This document shows, one piece after another, positions 13,400 through 24,900 of a stretch of DNA of 64,000 bases. A program made the translations under genes and the position numbers. The first letter of the stretch is position 1, and the number at the start of each line of letters is the position of its first letter. Origin of the DNA: Thunnus maccoyii (taxonomy: Eukaryota; Chordata; Actinopteri; Scombriformes; Scombridae); the NCBI RefSeq assembly GCF_910596095.1, contig NC_056547.1, positions 29,329,647 to 29,393,646 of the forward strand. The letters run 5' to 3'. Under the pieces are notes generated by a model. That model had not been told where the DNA came from, did not search any database, and worked only from the letters and a program-made list of their open reading frames with translations.

Positions 13400-14115
13400 A
13401 TGGTGACCTCCCCTTCTTACTGATGTTTGATGTGAATATTTCTATTCCACATGTCACCACCCTCTGGAATAATTTTGTCAGTGACTTTCTATGGCAGAAG
13501 GTTTGGCTGTTGCCTTACGAATATCTCATCACCAATATGATAAAGGAGGTTTCCTTTAAGTTTATACACAAATTCTACCCTGTAAAACATTTTCTTAAAA
13601 GATTTAAGAATGGTATTAATGTATTGTGTTCATTTTGCTCTGCACATCTTGAAACTGTGCTTCATTTATTTTGACATTGTTACTATACCAAAAAAACTGT
13701 GGCAGATTTTGCGTTATTGTACAGGTGCTGTTTGGGTTACAATAGAAATAATGGGAAACAAGCTTACATCATCAATCTTATAATTATAATTATCTTAGCT
13801 AAGTTTCATATTCATAAGTGTAAGTTGCCAACAAAAAACCTCTCGTTAGTTTTTCATAACGATTGTGAGCAGATTGTAAATCTTTCACTCAGAAGAACGC
13901 TGTAAAAACTGTTGAGTGTATTGTTTTTAATGTCATTATTTAATTATTCTGTTTTGCTAATTTTATGTATTTATTTTTTATTCATTATTTTATTCTGTTT
14001 TATTGTTATTTAATTTTCTTTCTATGTCTTATGTGTTGTTTGTGAACGCCCTGACGTTTTGTTCACAAAAATGTACCTCGTATTCATTTATGTACACAAT
14101 TAAGTTAAAAGATTT
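13400..14115 (+). mobile_element. fish L1-like LINE 3' end
   Basis: 13423-13674 reads WLLPYEYLITNMIKEVSFKF, then FYPVKHFLKRFKNGINVLCS and CSFCSAHLETVLHLF, the zinc-knuckle-like C-terminus of fish L1-type ORF2 proteins (Cys-x2-Cys...His...His). A stop replaces the next residue. A second frame at 13757-13905 continues with INLIIIIILAKFHIHKCK, also typical of these elements. The 3'UTR and a T-rich stretch run to about 14128, just before the stx12 promoter. Confidence 0.75.
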
Positions 14116-14119
14116 TTTT

Positions 14120-14240
14120 TTTTTTTAAATCACTTCCGGAACCAGCGGCCCCACCTAATTCGCCGGTAGTGACGTCACACGAAAACGTCACGGATCAGGA
14201 AAGGCAGTATTTTGACGGCAGGAGGAAAAACATTACGCCT
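14120..14240 (+). promoter_or_regulatory. stx12: probable stx12 promoter
   Basis: A short CpG-richer segment in AT-rich surroundings. It has an ETS-type site ACTTCCGG (14132-14139), a perfect CRE TGACGTCA (14170-14177) and a second half-site ACGTCACG (14185-14192). No TATA box is obvious. It lies about 0.85 kb upstream of the first coding exon, with a possible non-coding exon between (candidate donor GTGAGG at 14473). The CRE/ETS combination fits a broadly active housekeeping promoter. The transcription start is inferred. Confidence 0.55.
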
Positions 14241-15008
14241 ATGTGTTTATTTTACACTGGCAAATAGGCAAGTATTACATTGTTTAACATATCAAAGCTT
14301 TAGCATAACTGACTATATGTTGTTGTTTCTATGTCCTTGTGAGTAAAGAACGCGCTTAGCTGTTTAAAGATAACCAGTTTATCCGTTGAACCGAAGACTG
14401 ATGAGTTAGCTAGGAAGCTAACAGCCGAGCAGAATTCTGTACAACCTCTCTTAACTTTCTGTAGATGAATAGGTGAGGGTAGATATCCATTTAAAAGCTT
14501 AAAATGTGGTCCACAAATGTTTATACAAACCATCTTTACAAGACGTTCCCATTGTGGTTTAACAAATATCACGTGACATGGTCGTCTATTTCGATCAGCT
14601 TGATTGATTCGACATTAGCAGGCTAACTTGTTAACCAGCTAACAGTTATTCTGACCAAAGTAGAAAAGCTTAAGCTCTTACGTCAGTAAAATAATGAAAC
14701 CCTAAGTATCCCTGAACTGTTAACAGGTTAATGTGACACGTAGCTAGAGTGATAAACTAGTCTGTCATAATGTGAAAGCAAACAGCTGACTTGAACCTAA
14801 CTGAAGACCGCTTCCCCCCAGCTTCCTGTCTCAGGAAGTCAGTCAGTTTACATCAGGAGTATTTGAGTATTTGTGCTTTTTGCGAAAGTGGTCATTGTTC
14901 TGCTAATCATTTCATTTGCCCATTCAAGACTTATAGTGAATATGGCAGTTATTAAGGAAGTCTTGGATGGTATGTAAATTTTTAATTTTTCCTTCAATTT
15001 GTCTGCAG

Positions 15009-15149
15009 CCAAAGCTCATCGGTCAAGGCACAAGCACACTCTGGCAGACATGTCATACGGTAAAGCAGAGAGCTATCACCCAGTCCCACGGGACTTCAAC
15101 TCCCTCATACAGACATGCAGCGGCAACATCCAGAAGATCACACAGAATA
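15009..15149 (+). CDS. stx12: stx12 exon with start codon (coding from 15050)
   Basis: Acceptor GTCTGCAG ends at 15008, so a 41-nt 5'UTR precedes the ATG at 15050. The exon codes for residues 1-33 plus one base. Donor GTAAGT is at 15150. The presence of an acceptor implies at least one upstream non-coding exon. Confidence 0.9.
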
Positions 15150-18100
15150 GTAAGTGCTTCACTGCTGTATCAGTAGCTCTGTTTGCCACAGTGTAAGCAG
15201 GACTGAGACCATGTCCAAACGTGGTTACTCACTCATTCAGGGGCACTGAGCCAAGGGACAGGGTATGGGAATGCTGTGTCAGCCTGCAGTCTGCCTCACT
15301 GTGCTAAATCTGCTCATTTTTTTTTTTAGACAAAGGAGAATTTTTATCTGCAATGTAGGATTTTACAGAGGTTTTTTTTTTTGTATTACAGTGTTTGGTT
15401 CTTTTACTTTGATTCTTCTCTTAAAGGGTAACTACACCGTAAATCATGGTTTTACACTGTACACATAATCACATCATTTATGTTGGCAAGTTATGTTAAT
15501 ACAGGCATTTTTTTTTAACAATACAGGTATTGTATGAAAAAAATTGGATTTGAAAATTCAGTTCAGCCATAATGTTGCCCTGGGCTCTAACTGCTGACCA
15601 GCTCTATATGGCTATTCATGCTACTGAGCGGTGGTCAGTCGATGTGGTCATGAGGCTATGCTCCCTATAGCAGTTGCCCCCCCACTCTACTGGCGTTTTT
15701 TTAAATATGCTGGGAGGAGGGGACGCTAGCAGAATTTGAGTGTGTGGTTACCCTTTAAGATGACTGTGAACAACTGTAATTCTTCACACAGATGGCAAAA
15801 ATAACTGCTTTCATTCACAATATCAATGTTGCTGTGATCTTGATGCTTTATATGAAGATTTATCTGGTTAATTAACTTAGGCCCTGTTTACACCTGGCAT
15901 TAACATGCGTCTCGGGTGATCTGATCACAAGTGGACAGCTTTAAGTACAGGTGTGAACACACCCAAGATGCATTGAGGACACATTGAGATCCGATCACTC
16001 AGACCACATTCGGAGGTGGTCTGGGCCGCATGTGGCCATATTCATTTAGCAGTGTAAACGCAATGCATCGTGGGCCACGTTGAAGGACCTCTGCTCAACT
16101 TTCCTGCAGACCAGGCACAGGAATTGCATTGCTGCCTCCTGGTCTGTGTACGCTCCGTCCAAAGCTGTGTTCAACTTGTTTGATAACAGGGTAAAGCAAT
16201 GCATTATTTTGTTTTTTCCATTTTTCATGTGAATTAAAAAAAAATGTAATCCACCTCCCTTTTTTTTTCCTGTTTTCCCTGTTCCCCTAACCCGTTTTGA
16301 TTTTAAAAGTTTTTCGCTTGACTGTCTGATAACTACAGTTTTTACTTTTGCTGCGCTACTCGACATAATGGAGCTCAGGATTTATCAGGAGGATGACTGC
16401 TTTACTCCAAACATTATGAACCTGAACTGTGTGTGTGTAACAGCTGACCTAGCGTCTGTGTAGAACAACACTTAACATTAATTAACATTAGATCCTGACT
16501 GATCCTGTTGGCGTGTCAGAGATGTTATGTTGCTGTGTCTCATGCATAAATGCACACAGTGTCTCTCAATGTGGAGACGCAGCTGCAGGGAGATCGCTGC
16601 ATATAACTCAGTATTTGTCTTATATATATTTTCTGACGTGGCACTAGAGAAAATCAATAGGAGTAGCATTTGATTTTCATGAGGGGGCACACAATACATT
16701 GTATATTTGTTTATCCTGTCAACAAACAAGTTGAACACAGCTGTGGACGGAGGGTACACGGACCCCCGCTTCTCCTGCCGGTTTTAAGAACAATGAATTT
16801 GGTCGTTGCAAATGGAAATGTGAGATTCAAGGAAGTGATATCCGATCACAAGTGGTCACTCAAGACACGTGGAGACGCATGTTAATACCAGGTGTAAACG
16901 GACATACTTAGAGCTGTCCACTTGTGATCGGATCACCCAAGACACATGTTAATGCCATGTGTAAACAGAGCCTTAAATTCAAAGAAGCTGGTTATAATCA
17001 GGGTCTGCAGTCGAGCAAGATATACTGTATAGGCTGAATCCAAATAGCCAGAATCACTGACACTTGCAGACTCATGGACTTAACAAGCACATTCTCTGGA
17101 AGACTACGAGTGCTGAGGGCTGTCTAAATCTGAAAGTTAACAAGTCCTCAAGTGTAAAGTCCAGTTGGGATGCAGACTTTACCCAGCTTGACTCTGAAAA
17201 TGATCCATAATCCTTAACAATATAGATGTGATTCTGCAGAACAACCTGTCTAGCTATGTCACCGTCAGCTAGTCAAACGGTACCTAATTAGCCTTTATTC
17301 AGGGGTGGACACTAAAAAGAACTAGTTCATATGATGTGTTGTCTGACCACATTGGAAAGCAAGTGTTAATAGTTGTTCAGAATGAACCCACTCAAAAATG
17401 AGATGAAAAGCCTGCTGTCATAGAGAGGGACGAGACACGCTAATGGTTTAAATACGAAGGTAACAGCGCACACTTTCACACAACAGCTCCTGGAAGGCAT
17501 TCATAGAGACACAGCTCCATCAATTCCAGCACTGATAAGATATGGGGTCGGGGGGGGGGGGGGTTTCTGAAGCTATTCCACCATTCAACAAGCATCGCTG
17601 TTGAAGCAATATGGCAGCTTTAAAAAGAGATGACAGGCAATGCGGGGAGAGAGAGAGAGGAATGAGATGTAACAAAGGTCCTCACCCGGAATCAAACCAG
17701 TAACGCTACATTGACATCATGACGCCCCAAACCAAACCATGATAACATTTGAAGTCATTTTTGATGTCATTTTATGAGTGAACTGATACAGTGTGGTTTA
17801 ATATTACACACAGGCTTAGTTTCACATTGGTTTATTTTAGTCTGGTGAGTTAGACAAGCAAAGGTTGGATTTCATCCAACTAAGAATCAAGTTGGACTAC
17901 CTGCAGTATTGATGTAAACCTACTCAAATTCAAACTGAAACATGGCACTTTAATGTAGAATCCAATGTTTTATTTCAAATTGATTTTTCTGTAGAAACTG
18001 TGTAAATACAGTAGTTACCATCTGGACTGTAAATGCAGCAGTGTTAATACTGAGATATTAAATAAAGGGAACCTGTCTGTTATCAGTCTGTTATATGTAA

Positions 18101-18904
18101 AGGAACAGACCCTGCACATATTCTGTTGTAATTGCTCATTTCAACATTGTTAAAAACAGTTTAGGTTAATAGTTTTACGACAGTGGAATAATAAACCGGA
18201 GACCCAGTGAACTGCTGACTGAGGTTCAGCATTTTATCGGTGGTTTATGTCATCAGATAAAATGTTCAGATGTTAAAGTGACGCCATAAAGCCTGATCTT
18301 CTGAACTGAGCCGTGTGACCTTTATGTGCCGTTTGTGTATACAGTACATTAGTGAGAGAAAGAGGATATGGCACGCTTAATTTACTCCACCCCTACATGA
18401 AATAGTTGTCTACAAAGATGTTGTGGCTGTAGATAACACCAGTGTATTTAGTGTTTCAAGAATGAGGAAACAGAAGAACATTTCTTACGTGTTTAAGAGG
18501 AAACAGAACAACAGAGTTAACATATGCAGTGTTCTCATTATTGACATTTTGCTTACATGCATTCATTGTACTTTGCAACACTCCATAGTGATTTACAGTG
18601 ATTTAGCCACAGCCTGATTATTATGACTCTTGATTTGTATTCTAAATCCATTTTGTCTTAAAAAAAAAAAAAAGTTGAATACTGAAGACAGGTCTATTTC
18701 TTTCCTATAGTCTGTTGTCATGGCATGTGTAGAACCAGTGAGTTCTTCCATTACAAGATTCACATTATCATTGTGTTCTTTTCCTGACAGCTGCTCAGAT
18801 CAAGAGTATGGTGAACCAGCTGGGGACCAGACAGGATACCAGTCAACTCCAGGATCGACTGTATGTATCAACCTTATCTCCCCCTGCATTGCTTCTTCTC
18901 TCTG

Positions 18905-18941
<37 letters not shown>

Positions 18942-21900
18942 CACTAAAGAATGCTTTTGTTTAGTCACCTTGGACTGCTGTGGACAGGATTCCAGACTTC
19001 CTGTTAGATCTGCCCCAGAGCTGACAGCGATGTTTTATCTTCTTACTCAGAACTTAGAAACAGACCATCCCAAATGTGTAATGGCCTTTTCACTGAGTTG
19101 TAAATCTGTTTCTCAATATAAATAATTAGTGTTTCAGTGATGCCTGTATCTCACACAGCTAATATGATACCAGTAACGGTCCAATCAAAACACAAACAAG
19201 TTATTCAGTATTATTGCATTATTGAATCTTAATCCAAACATTTCAAGAACACAGACTAAACCAGCTCTACATTTTGCAGTATGGAGTGCATGAGGTTGTC
19301 CAACAGTGTTGTCATTCTGAACTGTTGTTTCCACCACAGGCAGCAGATACAACACTCTACCAACCAGCTTGCAAAAGAAACCAACAAGCACCTGAAAGAA
19401 CTGGGCTCAATCCCTTTGCCCTCATCACCCTCAGAGCAAGTGAGTATCAGTTTGCATTTATTAAAGCTAGTATCACAAGTATAGATATATATCAGTAGTA
19501 TACACTTTGTATGATAGGAGATAAAATGACTGTCACTCCAGCCTCTGCAGTCAGCACTAACACAGACACTCGCTCCATTCACCTACCTACCATTCTATTA
19601 CTGTTGTCACAGTATCACAAAAGATAAAAAATTGTGTAATGAAAGCGATCAATGTGATAGGGTTTGGTGATATGGCCCAAAAAAAATCAAGTTTGGGGTC
19701 GATTCAAGATTTGAATCGATTTTGTTTTGCCTGCAAAATGCAGGTTTGAAACATAGTATTTCTTTAAGACAGTTGAGCAAGAATAATATAATACCTGCAC
19801 CACCTGCAAGGCTATCATTACACATAAAATGCAGGTCATCCCGCACAGCCGCTGACTGTCAGTATCAGATGCCTCAACTAAGTAGAGCATCCAGTTTAAT
19901 AATTAGTTTCAGCTAGTGATGCCTCCTGAAACCTGGTTCTTAATTGGAACCAGTTCTTAAATTTTAAGAGCCCGAGTAACTTATGTTTGCGCTGTAGCCT
20001 CTGCTCACAACTATAGCATGCTGGTTAGGCTAATAGCAAACAGTTGCAAAAAGGCTAAAACGAAAGCTATCTGAATGTAGCCTTAATGTTTGTCTTACAC
20101 CCCTTTTTACACCAAAATTAGCACATCTGTGGGTTTTTTCAATGCAGGTAAACCTCTCTGTTTTTTTTTCCCTGGTGTGTCATGTTGGATGTCATGGCTA
20201 GCAGCTAGTTAGCATGGCTAGCATCATTAGCATAGCCATGCCCTGCTGTGTGTAGCCCATAAAAATAAAGTGTAGCCATGGTGTTTCTGGTTTGACAGCA
20301 CTGTGCTGGGCAGGTGACAGGTGTGTTCATGGTGTTTGTGTGCTCTGACAGACATCACAGCGCACATATAAAGTCATGTTTACATATGGTCTCTCTGTAA
20401 TAACAAAGTACGTATTAATTTTGTTATTGCAGAGAGACCATACATACACATATGGATCAGACCAATTGTTTACACACATCTGCAGATAGAAACAGATGAA
20501 AGACCAGTCGGGAAAGGGGAGAAAATGAGATGAGATATTGCCCTGCTATGTGATTTCAAACTTAAAGATCCCCTCCAGACATGTATTAAGACATGAACAT
20601 ACTCTGCTTGGAACAATAATGTGTGTCTGACATGGCTTTTCCATAAACACAAGGACACAAGATGTTACCTACTTCATTGGAAAGTCCATTCTCAGTGTAT
20701 GGAGGCTTGAAGTTTCCACATCACACTTGTATAAGTCGAATATTGGACCATGATTGGCTCCAGACTAGTTGCGTTGTTACAAACCCTGCTCATAGGCCCA
20801 TCACTAGAAATCTGATTTTCAATAAGAACAGAGAAAATTTCCACTCTCAACAGATGAATGTGAAAACAACCTTCTAGCAACAAACTGCACATGTGTGATT
20901 CTACACAGTGAAGCTCAAACATCCAACTGTAGGAACAAGAAGAAAAACATGTTTTTGAGGGAGGGGGGGCACTCTAAGTAATCAGTCAAAAGCAGCTGAT
21001 GAGAATAAATGACTACCATTAAAACATAACCACAAACAACACTCATGGCTGATCAGCTGTAAAATTATTAAACGTCATTTAAATATCAGCTAAGAGCAAA
21101 GTCTCTTTGTAGTTATGACCCACAATCAGAAAGCAGCCTAGTACCTTTATTACCTCAGCGAGGGCTTGTCTGAAAACCAATACAGGATTTTTAAGTCAAT
21201 ACTGATTGCAGGATTTGAGGGCTTTAAATCAATATGATAACCTTAAGAAGGTAATGCCTGACTTCCATCAACATATTGACTGCACCACAAAGGAAACAAA
21301 CACTCTGGATCACTGCTACACACCGTTTATAAACGGCTACAGAACCGAATCACCACCCGTGTTTGGGTAGAGCAGATGGACACCCTCACACATACACTAA
21401 CACACACAATTACACTAACACTCTAATACTCAAATAAGTCCTCTGTGTGTGACAGAATACACACACATACATAAACTTGCCCTTATCAAGAGGTTCATAG
21501 GCCTCACACAGGGAGAGATAGCACAATGGTTGAGTGAAGGCCATTACAACAGATGTAAAGGCATAGTCAGTGTCATTTCTAACACCACTGCAAAATGACC
21601 AAACTGCAAACAGCTAGGAAAATGAGTTTATTGGCTATTCTGTATAGTTGTGGTAATGTAGGCAATAGCTTAGATTTTTTTCAGAATGAATGCTGAAGCA
21701 GATACTGAAAGTTTGTATACTTTTATTTTTTAACACTACTTTTATAACTTTAAATAATAATCAATATAAAATACAAAAAACAATATATAATAAACAATCT
21801 AAAAACAACTACAGGATCTAGGTAAAGAGAAAAAAGTCCCAGTGATTTATCATATTAATGGCAAAGATGGAGGAGACAAAAGACAGAGCTCAGTCAAACA

Positions 21901-24900
21901 CATTCAAGTATATTGTAATAAATAAAAAAAAACAAATAAAAATCTGAAGTGTGGCCCTCTTTATCTTTATCTATTTTATTTTTCCTTGTTTTCCTAACCG
22001 GTCTCATACCTTTTTATCTCCTCTGTGGTGTCCAGAGGCAGCAGAAGATCCAGAGGGACCGACTCATGAATGATTTCTCAGCAGCTCTCAACAACTTCCA
22101 AGCAGTCCAGCGGCGTGCAGCGGAGAAGGAGAAGGAGTCAGTAGCCAGAGCAAGAGCTGGATCCCGTCTATCGGTGAGTAGTAAGTCAGCGGTGGTGTCA
22201 CGCCACACCATAACAGACAAATAATTCAAGGGCAAAGCCTTCGCAGTTGAGTTATGTCTTTTTTCGTTCCGTCAATATAACTTTATGAACTTAACATTTA
22301 GAAAAATACATTTTTGGCACATTTAAATCGATTCAGAATCAAAGATAAGAATCGTGATTCTTACGTGAATCAATTTTTTTCACCCACCTCCAATAAACAA
22401 AGTAGAATTAACCCTTTATGGCATGTCAACAAAAACTGAAAATGTATAAGCTTAATAAAAGTAGAATTTATGGCAGACTTGCTATATTGGATTGCATCAG
22501 ATTGCAGAGGTGTTCCTAATAAAGTGCTCAATGAGCGTATGTGTATATGTATTTACAATAACAGTCAAAAGTTTGGACACACCTACTCAGTCAAGGTTTT
22601 AATGTATTTATTTATTTTTATATTTTCAACTTTGTAGAACAGCACTGACAACAGGAAATAACACATATGGAATCATGTAGTAAATAAAAGTCTTAAACAA
22701 ACCAAAATATCTTTCATATTTTGGATCCTCAAAGTAGCCAATGTTTGCTGTGATGACAGCTTTGCACACTCTTGGCATTCTTGGCAGGTCGTCACCTGAA
22801 ATGCTTTTCCAACAGTCTCGAAGGAGTTCCAACACACGCTGAGCACGTGTTGGCTGCTTTTCCTTCACTCTGCGGTCCAACTCACCCCAAACCATCTCAG
22901 TTGGGTTGAGGTTGGATGATAGTGGAGACCAGGTCATCTGATGCAGCACTCCATCAGTCTTCTTCCTGGTCAAATAGCCCTTACAAAGCCTGGAGGTGTG
23001 TTTCAGGTCACTGTCCTGTTGGAAAAACAAATAATGGTCCTACTAAGCCCAAACCAGATGGGTTGGTGTATCGCTGCAGAGTGTATCAAAGCGGTGAAGT
23101 GTCACTGCTGGAACCACACATGCAGATAACATCCGTTCACCTTCTCTGCATCTCATGACCACACGACTGCTGGAACCAAAAATCTCAAATTTGGACTCAT
23201 CAGACCAAAGTACAGATTTCCACCGGTCTAATGTCCATTCCTTGTTTCTTGGCCCAAACAATTCTTCTTCTTGGTCTCTGTTAGTAGTGGTTTCTTTGCA
23301 GCAAACTATGAAGGCCTGATTCACGCAGTCTCCTCTGAACAGTTATTGAGATGTGTCTGCTACTTGAACTCTGGGAAGCACTGATGCAGGCTCTAATCTG
23401 AGCTGCTGTTAAACGGCTGATAACTCTAATGAACTTCTCCTCTCCAGCAGAGGGAACTCTTGGCCACTTTTGACAAAACACACCTGTTAAGTGAAAACCA
23501 TTCCAGGTGACTACCTCATGAAGCTGGTCAAGATATTGCTGATAGCGTGCACAGATGTCATCAAGGCAAACAGTGGCTTCTTTGAGGAATCTAAAATATG
23601 TTTTGATGTCTTCAGTATTGCTCTACAATATAAAAAATAGTAAAAAGTAAAGCAAAACCACTGAATGAGTAGGTGTGTCCAAACCTTTGAATACACACAC
23701 ACACACACACACAGTACAGTTGCATGAATGATGTAATGCAGAGACTTAATAGCAGGGTTTCTCTTTTCTTTCAGGCTGAAGATAGCTCTCGGGATGAAAA
23801 GCTTGTTTCCTTCGAGAAGTAAGTGACTGTCATTCAGGGTTTCCTTTAATCTGGGAATTTGTGTTCAATATTCAATGAATAAAAAGACATTTTGAAATGA
23901 ATACATACAGATAAGAATATAACCATGAAATTGTGAAATAATACTCTCTAATTCATCATTGTTAATAGTTCAGCATGGTCAAAATCATCTAATGCTTTTG
24001 TTGTCTATTCATTATTTTCTATTGCAGTTCATTCTTCCCTCCATTAGTTTCAGTCAAGTTGTCCTGTTGTTTCTAAAACCAGTGTTGAGTCAAAATGGAT
24101 CAACAACAGATACATGTGTTCCAACCAAACAGCCATTACTTAACAAACAGATGAACTAATGTACAGTAATAATACAGGTTGCACATGTGAAAGGGTTACA
24201 GGGTGACTGGAGAGGGTGACGTTGGCGTTATGTAGCACACTGTTTTCAGAAGCAGTTTTAGAAGTTGTTTGACATTTACATTCTGCTTAGAAAGTGAAAA
24301 CAAGACTGAAAAGAAGAAGAACCTCAGCAGGAAGTTGAGAGAGCAGCTTTAGTTAATTGATGCTCAGTAAACTGCTTTAATAGTTGCACCGTGTGTGTTC
24401 ACATTATTCTAAACCTCACTCATGTTTTTAAATGTTATGTGGTTTGTGTAAAGTCAAGAGGACTGGGGTCAGATGACCACCCAGACAGAAGAGGCTGCCA
24501 TCACAGAGGAGGACCTGGAGCTCATCAAGGAGAGAGAAACCAACATCAGACAGCTGGAGGTCAGCTTCTGCTTACTATTTCTAATATTAATACATACCAC
24601 TGACTTCTCACCTCTGCCTAGAATCCACTGTCATGTGATGGGATCACAGCTGATTCTAACCTTTGGTCTGTCTTGTCTGTTTCAGTCGGACATCATGGAT
24701 GTCAACCAGATCTTCAAGGACCTGGCAGTGATGATCCATGATCAGGGAGAGATGATTGGTGAGTAGCACTGGAGCGCTCTGTGGATCTGTTAAGTTCAAA
24801 AACACATGAAAACAACTGATCCTGTTGTTTTTCATTCAAACCCACACAATCAGCAGCAGTGAGACTGAATCGACCACAACAGCAAATATCAATGTAATCA

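Noticed and set aside
16046..16366. 106-codon minus-strand ORF
   Set aside because: Inside the Harbinger-like element, with no recognisable domain; its Lys/Gly-rich stretch reflects T/C tracts.
17688..17698. B box considered as a tRNA gene
   Set aside because: No A box or cloverleaf around it; fits a SINE relic.
18909..18939. Short tandem repeats considered as a CRISPR-like array
   Set aside because: Simple CA repeat without spacers in a vertebrate intron; no array anywhere in the window.
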